Source: Micromonospora sp. LH3U1
GTDB lineage: Bacteria; Actinomycetota; Actinomycetes; Mycobacteriales; Micromonosporaceae
DNA: 64,000 nt
Reading direction: 5' to 3'
Assembly (NCBI RefSeq): GCF_028475105.1
Contig: NZ_CP116936.1
Location: 6,075,501-6,139,500, forward strand
A program made the position numbers and the translations under genes. The notes under the pieces were generated by a model, which searched no databases, was not told the origin of the DNA, and saw only the letters and a program-made list of their open reading frames with translations. How positions within the stretch are numbered: the stretch's first letter is position 1; each line of letters opens with the position of its first letter. Below, one piece after another: positions 42,285 through 51,354 of this stretch.

Positions 42285-42434
42285 GCCGAATTTTCCTCTC
42301 ACCCCGTGACGACCGGCAGATCGTAGATCTTGACGAGGCCGATCCGGAAGGGGGTTGTCCTCTTCAGACCGACGTCGTACGGTCCGCTCCGCCCGCCGCT
42401 TCGACGCGGGCTCACAGCGGGGGAAGGAAACGAA

Positions 42435-44276
42435 ATGTCCGCGACATACCGGGCGCTCGCCTCGGTGGTCATGTTGATTGGCTTCTACGTCGTCGCGCTC
42501 CTACAGCTCGCCGCCGTAGCCGCGCTCGGGGTCTGGCTGTATGGCCACACCAACGGGCTCGTCACCGGGAAGCTCCTGCTGCCCCTGGTCGTCGCGCTGG
42601 GCGCGGTGGCCGTCGGGCTCTGGCGCGCCATCCGTACGAAGAACGAACCGGCACCTGGTCTGATCGTCACCGAGCGCGAGGCCCCGGGGTTGTGGGCCAA
42701 CGTACGCGAGCTGGCCACCGCGGTCGGCACTCGCGCGCCGGACGAGATCCGGCTGGTGCCGGAGGTGAATGCGGCGGTCGCCGAGCAGAGCCGACTGCTC
42801 GGCCTCGTCGGTGGACGGCGCACCCTGTATGTCGGACTGCCGCTGCTCCAGGCGATGCGGATCGACCAGTTGCGCTCGGTGCTCGCGCACGAGCTGGGCC
42901 ACTACTCCGGCAAGCACACCCGCCTCGGCGCCGTGGCGTACCGGGGCCGGCTGGCGATCGCGGAGACGCTGGAGCGGATCAGCCCGCGCAACCCGATCGG
43001 CTGGGTCTTCAAGGGCTACTCGAAGCTCTACCTGATGGTGGACAACGCCGCGTCGCGGCGGCAGGAGTTGGAGGCCGACCGGTCCTCGGTGCTGCTGGCC
43101 GGGCACGACGCCGCGGCCTCCGCGCTGCGTACGCTGCCAGCGCTCGACGCGGCCTGGGGCTTCTTCATGCGCCGGTACGTCGAGCCGGGCTGGTCTGCCG
43201 AGCTGGTGCCGGACGACCTCTTCGGCGGTTTCGGCCAACTGCTCCAGGCACGGCGGGATGAAATCACCGAGCTGCGGGAGAACGCCGCCGATCGGGAGCC
43301 GTCGCCCTGGGACACCCACCCGCCGATCGGCGTCCGGGTCGCCGCGATGGCGGCCCTCCCGGCGGGGACGGTCACGCCGGACGAACGGCCGGCCGCGCTG
43401 CTGCTCGCCGACATGGCCGCCGCCGGAAGGCAGTTGCAGGGCATCGTGGTCGACCACGGCCGCCGGCAGGCGCTGCCGTGGACGCAGTTCACCGCCGCGT
43501 CGGTGGCGGCCGGGGTGCAACAGCAGGCGGACGGCATCTATCGGGCAGCGGGGCGGTTCACGGGCGTCACCGGGCCGGGCCTCACGACGGTGCTGGACCT
43601 GGTGAGCTCCGGCCGACTGGGCGAGTTTGCCGAGCAGTTCTTCGGCGACGCCACCCGCAAGGAGGCGAGCGCCCGGTTCGCCGGGCCGATGGAGACGCTG
43701 CTCGACAACGCGGCCGTCCGGTCCGGCCAGGCCCACTGGCAACTCTCCTGGTCCGGCCCGGCGCAGCTCGTCGGCCCGGACGGGCAACCGTGGGACCTCG
43801 CCGAGATCGCCAAGCTTGCCGTCGCGCCGCAAACCCTGGACGTGGCGCTTGCCCGCCTGGCCGAGCTGGGCATCGACCCCTCCGGGGCGACAGTGGTGGA
43901 GGAACGGGTCTCCGGGCGGGACGCCGATCTGATCGGCGCGCTGGCCAACATCAAGATCGACGGCAAGGAGCACGACGTACTCATCCTCGACCGGGGGCTG
44001 GTCTTGATCGTCGACCCCGGCAAGGCCAGCCAGGGCGAGAAGCGGCTGCGCGCGCTGGTCGACTCGGTGCCGATCGCGGAGCTGGCGGCCCGGCACACGT
44101 TCCTGCCGTACGAGGAGATCGTCTCTGTGGGCGTCAAGCGGGAGGTGCCGCTGAAGGCGGAGCTGACCCTGCACGACGGCCGGGTGATCACCATGCAGGA
44201 GCTGATGTCCAGCGAGCTGCTGGAGAAGCAGAGCCGGAACACCCTGCTGCGGGTCTTCCGCCGGATCACCGACTGA
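42435..44276 (+). CDS. M48-family integral membrane metallopeptidase
   Basis: A 613-aa protein. Two N-terminal transmembrane segments (about 8-35 and 45-65) are followed by an M48 protease domain with H152-E-L-G-H156 and the third ligand in E-L-E-A-D (about 212). This resembles HtpX/Oma1-type membrane quality-control peptidases. The last 250 residues form an additional domain of unknown role. ATG 42435 has GGGAAGGAAA upstream. Terminated by a strong hairpin. Likely cleaves damaged membrane proteins with the active site in the cytosol. Confidence 0.88.
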   Translation: MSATYRALASVVMLIGFYVVALLQLAAVAALGVWLYGHTNGLVTGKLLLPLVVALGAVAVGLWRAIRTKNEPAPGLIVTEREAPGLWANVRELATAVGTRAPDEIRLVPEVNAAVAEQSRLLGLVGGRRTLYVGLPLLQAMRIDQLRSVLAHELGHYSGKHTRLGAVAYRGRLAIAETLERISPRNPIGWVFKGYSKLYLMVDNAASRRQELEADRSSVLLAGHDAAASALRTLPALDAAWGFFMRRYVEPGWSAELVPDDLFGGFGQLLQARRDEITELRENAADREPSPWDTHPPIGVRVAAMAALPAGTVTPDERPAALLLADMAAAGRQLQGIVVDHGRRQALPWTQFTAASVAAGVQQQADGIYRAAGRFTGVTGPGLTTVLDLVSSGRLGEFAEQFFGDATRKEASARFAGPMETLLDNAAVRSGQAHWQLSWSGPAQLVGPDGQPWDLAEIAKLAVAPQTLDVALARLAELGIDPSGATVVEERVSGRDADLIGALANIKIDGKEHDVLILDRGLVLIVDPGKASQGEKRLRALVDSVPIAELAARHTFLPYEEIVSVGVKREVPLKAELTLHDGRVITMQELMSSELLEKQSRNTLLRVFRRITD

Positions 44277-44280
44277 CGCC

Positions 44281-44318
44281 GTCCGGGCGGTCGGCTCGCA
44301 AGGGTCGACCGCCCGGAC
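44281..44318. terminator. Bidirectional terminator between the M48 gene and dapC
   Basis: A perfect 13-bp inverted repeat (44281-44293 with 44306-44318) with a 12-nt loop between convergent genes. Confidence 0.75.
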
Positions 44319-44323
44319 CGCGA

Positions 44324-45433
44324 TCAGGCGTAAACGAGGCGGGCCGCGACCGCCGCGACGTGCTCGTCGGACTCGGTCAGCGCAACCCGGACATACTGTC
44401 CGGCGGTGGGACCGTAGAAGACGCCCGCGGCCACCAGGATGCCGCGCCGGGCCAGCCAGTCGACCGTCTGCCAGCAGTCCTCGCCTCTGGTGAGCCAGAG
44501 GTAGAGGCCCGCCTCGGAGTGCTCGACCGTGAACCCGGCACCGGTGAACGCGGCGGTCAGCACCTCCCGCCGGGCGCGGTAGCGCTCCCGCTGCTCCTCG
44601 GCGTGTCGTTCGTCCTCCAGTGCGGCCACCATGGCCGCCTGCACCGGCGCGGGCACGATCATGCCCGCGTGCTTGCGGACCTTCAGCAGCTCCGCGACGA
44701 GCGCCGGGTCACCGGCGACGAAGCCGGCCCGGTAGCCGGCCAGGTTGGAACGCTTGGACAGCGAGTGCACGGCGAGCACCCCGGCATAGCTGCCGCCGCT
44801 GACCTGCGGGGACAGCACCGAGACCGGCTCGGCCGACCAGCCGAGCGGCAGGTAGCACTCGTCGCTGGCGACCACCGCGCCCCGCTCCCGGGCCCAGTCG
44901 ACCACCTTCTTCAGGTGCGCCGCGGGCAGCACCCGGCCGGTCGGGTTGCCGGGCGAGTTGACCCAGACCAACCGGACCCGCGAGGTCGGCCCGACCGAGG
45001 TGAGCGAGTCGGTACGGACAACGGTGGCGCCGGCCAGCCGGGCGCCGTCCTCGTAGGTCGGGTACGCGATCGACGGCACCACCACCACGTCACCCGGGCC
45101 AATGCCGAGCAGGGTGGGCAGCCAGGCGACCAACTCCTTCGAGCCGATGGTCGGCAGCACGCCGAGACCGTCGACCCCGGCGCCACAGGCCCGGGACACC
45201 CACGCCGCGATCGCGGCCCGCAACGCCGGGGTGCCGGCGGTCAGCGGGTAACCGGGAGCATCGGACGCGTCAGCCAACGCCCGGCGGATCACCTCGGGCA
45301 CCGGATCGACCGGCGTACCCATGGAGAGGTTGATCAGGCCCTCCGGATGCGCCGCGGCCAGGGTGGCCGCGGCGTCCAGGGTGTCCCAGGTGAACTCGGG
45401 CAGCCGCGACGAGACCGGCGCGGGCCGGTTCAG
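44324..45433 (-). CDS. dapC: Succinyl-diaminopimelate aminotransferase
   Basis: A 369-aa class I/II PLP aminotransferase making N-succinyl-LL-DAP, between DapD and DapE. The PLP Lys lies in H-S-L-S-K-R-S-N-L-A-G-Y-R (near 223); N-S-P-G-N-P-T-G and D-E-C-Y contact the cofactor. No ATG, GTG or TTG is available between the fdxA stop and the conserved start of the domain; the only sensible initiation codon is CTG 45433, which overlaps the fdxA TGA by 4 nt (CTGA). The pair fdxA-dapC is a conserved actinobacterial unit. Confidence 0.88.
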   Translation of the reverse strand: MNRPAPVSSRLPEFTWDTLDAAATLAAAHPEGLINLSMGTPVDPVPEVIRRALADASDAPGYPLTAGTPALRAAIAAWVSRACGAGVDGLGVLPTIGSKELVAWLPTLLGIGPGDVVVVPSIAYPTYEDGARLAGATVVRTDSLTSVGPTSRVRLVWVNSPGNPTGRVLPAAHLKKVVDWARERGAVVASDECYLPLGWSAEPVSVLSPQVSGGSYAGVLAVHSLSKRSNLAGYRAGFVAGDPALVAELLKVRKHAGMIVPAPVQAAMVAALEDERHAEEQRERYRARREVLTAAFTGAGFTVEHSEAGLYLWLTRGEDCWQTVDWLARRGILVAAGVFYGPTAGQYVRVALTESDEHVAAVAARLVYA

Positions 45434-45756
45434 TGGCCCTCGCCGCGCGGCGGCTGCGCGGCGACGAAGGTGGCGTCCTTCTCCACCTTGCCGATCTTCG
45501 AGGCGCCACCGGGCGAGCCCAGCTCCTCGAAGAACTCGTAGTTGGCGCCCGTGTAGTCCTTCCACTGCTCCGGGACGTCATCCTCGTAGAAGATCGCCTC
45601 CACCGGACAGACGGGCTCACAGGCACCACAGTCGACGCACTCGTCGGGGTGGATGTAGAGCATCCGATTGCCCTCGTAAATGCAGTCGACCGGGCACTCC
45701 TCGATACATGCCTTGTCGAGCACATCCACGCACGGCTCGGCGATGATGTAGGTCAC
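45430..45756 (-). CDS. fdxA: 7Fe-8S ferredoxin
   Basis: A 108-aa bacterial-type ferredoxin with one 3Fe-4S and one 4Fe-4S cluster. The first motif is C-V-D-V-L-D-K-A-C-I-E-E-C-P, with a spacing typical of the 3Fe site, and the second is C-V-D-C-G-A-C-E-P-V-C-P. The C-terminal extension W-K-D-Y-T-G-A-N ... matches actinobacterial FdxA. GTG 45756 follows GGAGGAG. It is cotranscribed and translationally coupled with dapC, and divergent from the GNAT gene. Confidence 0.95.
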   Translation of the reverse strand: MTYIIAEPCVDVLDKACIEECPVDCIYEGNRMLYIHPDECVDCGACEPVCPVEAIFYEDDVPEQWKDYTGANYEFFEELGSPGGASKIGKVEKDATFVAAQPPRGEGH

Positions 45757-45835
45757 CGGTCTTCTCCTCCGCAAGACACGCCGCGATCTCCCGCGACGGT
45801 AAGAGCCTAGTATCTCGCCGGGGAGGGGGTCGATC

Positions 45836-46957
45836 GTGCTCCGACAGCAGGATGTGGGACACCGGATCGTGGTCCGCCGGATTGTGGGGATTCGCGAAGG
45901 CCGGCCGCTCTTCTCCGACGCCCTCGGCGAGTTGGTCGAGCTGAGCGAGACTCATCTCACGCTGGCCACCGCGCAGGGCCAGCTGCGGGTCCCGGTGGCG
46001 CAGGTCCACCGAGCCAAGCGGGTGCCGCCGACCCGTCGGCCGACCGCCGCGGCGGTGGTGGCGCTGGAACGGGCCGCCGACGAGGCCTGGCCGGCACCGA
46101 CGCGGGGCCGGCTCGGTGACTGGTTGCTCCGGTCGGCTGACGGCTGGACCGGGCGGGCCAACTCGGCGCTGCCGATCGGCGACCCGGACCGACCGCTGCC
46201 CGCCGCTGTGGACGCGGTCGAGCGCTGGTACGCCGAGCAGGGCCAGCCTCCGATGATCAACACGCCGCTGCCACTCGCCGCGCCGGTCGGCGCCGAGCTG
46301 GACGCCCGCGGCTGGGGCGTCCGACCGCCGACCCTGGTGCAGACCAGGCCGCTCCCCGTGGCCGAACCGGCCGGCGCGGCGGGCGGGCACACCGGCGCTG
46401 CCGCCGACCAGGCCGGTGCCGCCGCTGGCACGGCCGCCGAGCAGGCCGATGCCGCAGGCGGGGAGGCGAGGGCGGCCGCCGACGAACCCGGTACCGCTAC
46501 CGGGAAGGACGGCAGGGCCGGTGCCGTCGGCCGGCAGGCCGGCGAGTGGGGCAGTGCGGTCGTTGAGCTGGCCACCGCGCCGAGCGAGGAGTGGCTGGCC
46601 ATCGCCGCCGGCCGCAAGGGCGGCCTGCCGGAGGCCGCCCGGCACGTGCTCACCGCCGTGGACCAGGTCCGCTTCGCCCACGTGTACGCCGACGGCACGC
46701 TGGTGGCAGTCGGCCGAGGCACGGTGACCGGCCAAGGGCGCTGGTTGGGCCTCAGCCTGATCGAGGTGCTGCCGGTGGTCCGCCGGCAGGGGCTGGGCCG
46801 CAGGGTGATCCACGAGCTGGCCGCCTGGGGCGTGTCCAGCGGCGCCACGCACGCGTTCCTCCAGGTCGAGCAGCGCAACATGGCGGCGGTCGCGCTCTAC
46901 CAGCGGCTCGGCTTCACCACCCACCACACCTACCTGACGCGGGTCGCTCCGCACTGA
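45836..46957 (+). CDS. GNAT-family N-acetyltransferase with an Ala-rich internal linker
   Basis: A 373-aa protein. Residues 1-60 form a small beta-rich domain. About 75-345 is a GNAT fold whose acetyl-CoA motif is R-R-Q-G-L-G-R-R-V-I-H-E-L near 320, followed by V-E-Q-R-N-M-A-A-V-A-L-Y-Q-R-L-G-F. Between about 178 and 240 a linker almost entirely Ala, Gly, Asp and Glu interrupts the fold. GTG 45836 has GGGGAGGGGG upstream. The acceptor substrate is unknown. A bounded palindrome follows the stop. Confidence 0.85.
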   Translation: MLRQQDVGHRIVVRRIVGIREGRPLFSDALGELVELSETHLTLATAQGQLRVPVAQVHRAKRVPPTRRPTAAAVVALERAADEAWPAPTRGRLGDWLLRSADGWTGRANSALPIGDPDRPLPAAVDAVERWYAEQGQPPMINTPLPLAAPVGAELDARGWGVRPPTLVQTRPLPVAEPAGAAGGHTGAAADQAGAAAGTAAEQADAAGGEARAAADEPGTATGKDGRAGAVGRQAGEWGSAVVELATAPSEEWLAIAAGRKGGLPEAARHVLTAVDQVRFAHVYADGTLVAVGRGTVTGQGRWLGLSLIEVLPVVRRQGLGRRVIHELAAWGVSSGATHAFLQVEQRNMAAVALYQRLGFTTHHTYLTRVAPH

Positions 46958-46968
46958 CCCTGAGCGCC

Positions 46969-47049
46969 CTTGATCGACTCGCCTTTCACGATGTCGCGGT
47001 ATCCGAAGGCCCGGGACACCCCGACATCAACGAACCCGAGTTGATCAAG
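46969..47049. repeat. Imperfect palindrome between convergent genes
   Basis: Outer arms 46969-46981 and 47037-47049 (CTTGATCGACTCG, one mismatch) and an inner pair GATGTCG/CGACATC (46990-46996 with 47022-47028). Sequence and loop resemble the palindrome at 1901-1974, so the two are members of one dispersed family. Likely bidirectional terminator. Confidence 0.65.
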
Positions 47050-47106
47050 CCGCACGGCCCAGCGGCGTACGCCCAGCGGCCCACGCCCAGCCAGCCCGGC
47101 GGCGGG

Positions 47107-47571
47107 TCAGCGGCGGACGACTCGGCGCGGTTTGGCGGCATTGACCTCGGCGTACTGCTTGAGTTGCCGGGAGCGATAGTCACGCCCGAGCGCGGTGAGC
47201 ACCAGGTAGCCGATCAGTAGGCCGGCGCCGGCGGCGAGCAGGTAGAGCCAGATCTGGGCAAGGAACGTCGCCGCACCGCCAGCGAACGGGTTGTGACCGA
47301 CCAGCAGAGGCCCGACCAGTACGGTCAGCGCCATCGCCACCGGCACCACGAGGGCCATGTCGGCCGCCCAGCCCGCCAGCGTTCGTTGACCACCCCAGCG
47401 GAAGGCGACCACGGCCAGGATCAGCCCGATCACCACGAACATCGCCAACGAAACCCGGTCGGCGACGGTGTCGTCACCGTCGTAGCCGAACCGGATGATC
47501 AGCCGGGCGACCACGTTGACCGCGAACAGTGCTGCTACGAGCACTCCGACGTCGCGCCACCGTCTGTCCAT
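47107..47571 (-). CDS. DUF3054-like/unknown four-helix membrane protein
   Basis: A 154-aa integral membrane protein with about four hydrophobic segments (near 8-25, 42-62, 72-92 and 105-130) and a basic cytosolic tail (R-D-Y-R-S-R-Q-L-K ... K-P-R-R-V-V-R-R). ATG 47571 has AGGAGG at ideal spacing; an upstream in-frame extension to 47634 is not needed. I do not recognise it with confidence. It is on the same strand as the mshB group but separated by about 80 nt. Confidence 0.65.
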   Translation of the reverse strand: MDRRWRDVGVLVAALFAVNVVARLIIRFGYDGDDTVADRVSLAMFVVIGLILAVVAFRWGGQRTLAGWAADMALVVPVAMALTVLVGPLLVGHNPFAGGAATFLAQIWLYLLAAGAGLLIGYLVLTALGRDYRSRQLKQYAEVNAAKPRRVVRR

Positions 47572-47653
47572 CGCAGGACCTCCTGCCGTTCGCCCCGTCG
47601 CGGGGCCCGTATCCCTGGCAGGAATATCTACCACCCTTACCTGGGTGCCGTCA

Positions 47654-48109
47654 TCAGCCGTGCAGAGCGAGCGGCGGGGCGAGGATCTGCCGGAAGCCCA
47701 TCACGGCGAACGTCATCGCGCCGGCCACGATCATGGCCAGGCCGACCCAGTTGTCTCCGGCCAGCAGCAGGTCGCCCTCGTTGGTCCGGATGGCGGCCAC
47801 GGCCATCAGCGCGAACCATGGCACCGCCGGCAGCGCCACCGCCCACCTGCGGCCGACCGCCTCGTACGCGAACCAGCTCAGCACGATGTTGGCGCCGATG
47901 GCGAGGAGTGCCGACACGCCGATCAGTTGCCCGCCGACGCGGACCGTGGCGAGCAGCAGTTCCAACACCCCGGTCAGCACTCCGGCGACCACCACGACGA
48001 TCGCGCCGGCCAGCCGCAGGCCCAGGTCCAGTAGCCGCGGCGGCGGCCCCGCCGGGGGCGGGGTGTCCGGGGCGTCGACGACCGTCATCGGTACGGCGGG
48101 CAGGGTCAC
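47654..48109 (-). CDS. Hypothetical membrane protein coupled to mshB
   Basis: A 151-aa protein with four transmembrane helices (near 30-52, 62-80, 90-107 and 122-145) and a Pro-rich N-terminus. GTG 48109 overlaps the mshB stop (GTGA), suggesting translational coupling; ATG 48088 is a possible alternative. A membrane protein of this sort commonly follows mshB in Micromonosporaceae, from memory. Function unknown. Confidence 0.7.
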   Translation of the reverse strand: MTLPAVPMTVVDAPDTPPPAGPPPRLLDLGLRLAGAIVVVVAGVLTGVLELLLATVRVGGQLIGVSALLAIGANIVLSWFAYEAVGRRWAVALPAVPWFALMAVAAIRTNEGDLLLAGDNWVGLAMIVAGAMTFAVMGFRQILAPPLALHG

Positions 48110-49032
48110 CGGAGACCGGCCGCCGCGACCGGGGACCGGTCCGGGGCGGTCTCCTCGGGCAGCCCGGCGAAGAGGTCGTCCTCCCAGCCGTACGGCCCGA
48201 CGCCCGGGCCCTTCTCGCCGACCGCGAGGGTGAAGAATTCGACGCCCATGAACTCGCCGCCGAAGTTGCCGGCAATCGAGTAGAGCCAGGAGGTGGCCGG
48301 GATCTGGGTGCCGTGCGCCCGCATCGCGGCCTCCTTGGCCGTGTGCTGGTCGGTGCCGTCGATCCGGGCGGCGATCTGGGCGTCCGGGGTGCCGAAGGGC
48401 AGGTCGGCAATGTCCTTGATGCCGCCGAACGGGTTGTCGGAGGACTCGGCGAAGTGCGTCATGCCGGCCTCCAGCACGCTGAGCGGCATGGCCGTCCAGT
48501 AGACCTTGAGCGGGGCGCAGCCCTCGGCGGCGGCCAACTCGACCGCGCGCATCGCCACCCGGTGCGCCTGGATGTGGTCGGGGTGGCCGTAGAAGCCGTT
48601 CGGGTCGTACGTGATCAGCACCTGCGGGCGTACCTCCCGCATGATCTCGACCAGGTGCCCGGCGGCCTCGTCGAGGTCGGCCTGCCAGAAGGCGCGGGGG
48701 TGCTCGTTGGTGGCGAGCCCCATCATTCCCGAGTCGCGGTAGCGGCCGGCGCCGCCGAGGAAGCGGTAGTCGCTGACGCCGAGCGCGGCGCACGCGGCGG
48801 CCAGCTCGGTGATCCGGTATCCGCCGAGCTGGTCGGCCTCGGCGGCGGCGAGCTGGGCCAGCGCGGGCACGTGGATCTCGCCCTCCTCGCCGAGGGTGCA
48901 GGTCACCAGCGTGACGTGCGCGCCGTCCGCGGCGTAGTGGGCCATCGTCGAGCCGGTGCCGATCGACTCGTCGTCGGGGTGCGCATGGACCAGCAGCAGG
49001 CGGCGGTCGGGCAGCATCGTCACGACGGTCAC
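48106..49032 (-). CDS. mshB: Mycothiol biosynthesis deacetylase MshB
   Basis: A 308-aa PIG-L/LmbE-family zinc deacetylase that removes the acetyl group of GlcNAc-inositol in mycothiol synthesis. The zinc motif is V-H-A-H-P-D-D-E near 13-20, and a third His lies in Y-G-H-P-D-H-I-Q-A-H near 148. Start is placed at GTG 49032; GTG 49023 and ATG 49017 are in frame. Divergent from the S9 peptidase. Together with mycoredoxin at 9.3 kb it indicates mycothiol as the cell's low-molecular-weight thiol. Confidence 0.92.
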   Translation of the reverse strand: MTVVTMLPDRRLLLVHAHPDDESIGTGSTMAHYAADGAHVTLVTCTLGEEGEIHVPALAQLAAAEADQLGGYRITELAAACAALGVSDYRFLGGAGRYRDSGMMGLATNEHPRAFWQADLDEAAGHLVEIMREVRPQVLITYDPNGFYGHPDHIQAHRVAMRAVELAAAEGCAPLKVYWTAMPLSVLEAGMTHFAESSDNPFGGIKDIADLPFGTPDAQIAARIDGTDQHTAKEAAMRAHGTQIPATSWLYSIAGNFGGEFMGVEFFTLAVGEKGPGVGPYGWEDDLFAGLPEETAPDRSPVAAAGLR

Positions 49033-49118
49033 TCTAACTGGCGGTTCCGCCCGGCTGACGCTGACGCGTCCGCCCAGGTCGGCCACATCACCCCCGGTAC
49101 CGCTCTACGATTTGGCGT

Positions 49119-51278
49119 GTGGACTTTCCGGAGCTGGCCGCCCGCACCCGCCGGTTCAGCCATGGCGCTCCACGCGCTGTCTCCGTGGCTGAGGACGGCT
49201 CCCGTGTGATCTTCCTGCGCTCTGCCGGCCCGGAGGATCCGGCGGACGCGCTCTGGCTGCTGGACGTGGCCACCGCCGAGGAGCGCGTGGTCGCCGATCC
49301 GGCAACCCTGCTGGGCGAGGGTGGGGATGTCAGGTCCCTCTCCCCCGGTGAACGCGCGCTGCGTGAGCGGCTGCGGCTCAGCGCCGCCGGCATCGGCTCG
49401 TACGCGCTGGACGCCGCCGGGCGCGTTGCGGTGTTCGCGCTGGCCGGGCGGCTGTTCCGGGCCGACCTGGTGCACGGCGACGTGGTGGAGGTGGCCGCCG
49501 TCGGCCCGGTGCTGGATCCCCGTCCGGACCCGAGCGGGCAGCGGCTGGCGTACGTGACCGATGCGGCCGAGGGTGTGCGCCGGGGCGAGCTGCGGTTGAT
49601 CGAGGCCGACGGCACCGACAGCCTGCTGGCCGGCGAGGACGCCGGGGTGAGCTGGGGGTTGGCCGAGCACATCGCGGCTGAGGAGTTCGGTCGGTATCGG
49701 GGCTACTGGTGGGCGCCGGATGGCCGTTCGGTGCTCGCCGCCCGGGTCGACGAGTCCCGCCTGGACCGCTGGCACCTGCACGACCCCGCCGAGCCGGCCA
49801 GCCCGCCGACCGCCGTCGCGTACCCCCGGGCTGGTGGGCCGAACGCGGAGGTCAGCCTGCACCTGCTGGACCTGGACGACGGCTGGGTCGACGTGCACTG
49901 GGACCGGGAGACCTACCCGTACCTGACCGCGGTCAGCTGGATGGAGGGAAGCCCGCTGATCACCGTGCTGCGCCGCTCGCAGCAGCACGGTCTGGTGCTG
50001 GCGGTGGACCCACGAACGGGTGAGACGCAGGTGCACGCCGAGCTGGCCGATCCGCGTTGGGTCGAGCCGATCGCCGGCACACCTGCACACCTGCCGGACG
50101 GCCGGGTGCTGGTCGGTGGGGAGCTGGCACACGACGGGTACGACGCGCGGTGCCTGTTCGCCGACGGCACCCTGCTCACCCCGCCGTCGCTGTACGTGCG
50201 GCGGGTGGTGGGTCGGCTGCCGGCCGCCGCCGGACCCGCCGACCTGCTGGTGGAGGCGAGCGACGGCGAGCCGAGCGAGCGGCACCTGTTCCGGGTCCGC
50301 ACCACCATCGGCGGCGGGGTGGACGCGCGGCGGCTCACCACCGACTCCGGCTGGTACACCGCGGCGGTGGGCGGGGACGTGCTGGTGGTCGGTATGGCGT
50401 CGCTGGACCATGCCGGGGTGCGCTGGACGGTGCGTCGCGGCGATCAGGAGCTCGCCGAGTTGCGGTCGTTCGCCGCCACCCCGCCGTATTCTCCGCTGCC
50501 GCTGCTGGAACGGGTGACCGACCGGCGGCTGCCGGCGGCGGTGCTCTACCCGGACAACCACGTGACGGGCCGGCGGCTGCCGGTGCTGCTGGACATCTAC
50601 GGCGGGCCGGGGCACCAGGAGGTCGTGGCGGCGCGGGCGGCCTGGCTGGAGCGGCAGTGGTGGGCAGACGCCGGGTTCGCGGTGGTGACCATCGACAACC
50701 GGGGTACGCCGGGGGTGGCCCCGTCGTTCGAGAAGGCGATCCACCGACGGGTGGCCGACGTGATCCTGACCGACCAGATCGACGCGCTGACCGCACTCGC
50801 CGGCAAGCACCCGGATCTGGACCTGGGTCGGGTGGGGGTGCGCGGCTGGTCGTTCGGGGGGTGGCTGGCCGGGTTGGCGGTGCTGCGCCACCCGGAGCTG
50901 TTCCGGTGCGGGATCGCGGGCGCCCCGGTGACCGACTGGGCGCTGTACGACACCGCGTACACCGAGCGTTATCTGGGGTTGCCGGAGGACGGCACGGACC
51001 TCTACGCGCACCATTCGCTTGTCGAGTTGGCCGCCGAGCCGGTCACCAGCCCGGACCAAGCCCGACCGTTGCTGCTGGTGCACGGTCTGGCCGACGACAA
51101 CGTGGTGGCCGCACACACGCTCCGGCTCTCCGCGGCCCTGCTGAGCACGGGCCGCCCGCACGCCGTGTTGCCGCTGACCGGGGCCACGCACATGGCCGCG
51201 AACGGCACCGCCGAGCGCCTACTTCCGCTGGAACTCGACTTCCTCCGTACCCATCTGGGCAACTCCGCGACGCCGTAG
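49119..51278 (+). CDS. S9-family dipeptidyl-peptidase IV-like serine peptidase
   Basis: A 719-aa cytoplasmic prolyl-oligopeptidase-family enzyme. A beta-propeller DPPIV_N domain (about 40-430) precedes an alpha/beta-hydrolase domain with the nucleophile in G-W-S-F-G-G-W-L-A (about 575), Asp in H-G-L-A-D-D-N-V (about 656) and His in G-A-T-H-M-A (about 690). The paired Glu residues in A-E-E-F-G-R-Y near 190 match the dipeptide-anchoring E-E of DPP IV. No signal peptide. GTG start at 49119. A perfect palindrome terminates it. Confidence 0.9.
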   Translation: MDFPELAARTRRFSHGAPRAVSVAEDGSRVIFLRSAGPEDPADALWLLDVATAEERVVADPATLLGEGGDVRSLSPGERALRERLRLSAAGIGSYALDAAGRVAVFALAGRLFRADLVHGDVVEVAAVGPVLDPRPDPSGQRLAYVTDAAEGVRRGELRLIEADGTDSLLAGEDAGVSWGLAEHIAAEEFGRYRGYWWAPDGRSVLAARVDESRLDRWHLHDPAEPASPPTAVAYPRAGGPNAEVSLHLLDLDDGWVDVHWDRETYPYLTAVSWMEGSPLITVLRRSQQHGLVLAVDPRTGETQVHAELADPRWVEPIAGTPAHLPDGRVLVGGELAHDGYDARCLFADGTLLTPPSLYVRRVVGRLPAAAGPADLLVEASDGEPSERHLFRVRTTIGGGVDARRLTTDSGWYTAAVGGDVLVVGMASLDHAGVRWTVRRGDQELAELRSFAATPPYSPLPLLERVTDRRLPAAVLYPDNHVTGRRLPVLLDIYGGPGHQEVVAARAAWLERQWWADAGFAVVTIDNRGTPGVAPSFEKAIHRRVADVILTDQIDALTALAGKHPDLDLGRVGVRGWSFGGWLAGLAVLRHPELFRCGIAGAPVTDWALYDTAYTERYLGLPEDGTDLYAHHSLVELAAEPVTSPDQARPLLLVHGLADDNVVAAHTLRLSAALLSTGRPHAVLPLTGATHMAANGTAERLLPLELDFLRTHLGNSATP

Positions 51279-51284
51279 CTGTGA

Positions 51285-51329
51285 ATCTTGGACAGTTTCC
51301 GTTCGCGCGGAACGGAAACTGTCCAAGAT
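51285..51329. terminator. Perfect 20-bp hairpin between convergent genes
   Basis: Arms 51285-51304 and 51310-51329 (ATCTTGGACAGTTTCCGTTC) with a 5-nt loop, 6 nt after the S9 stop and 25 nt past the DHFR-like gene stop. Bidirectional terminator. Confidence 0.8.
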
Positions 51330-51354
51330 CTCATGCTGGCGTCACCGCTGTCGT

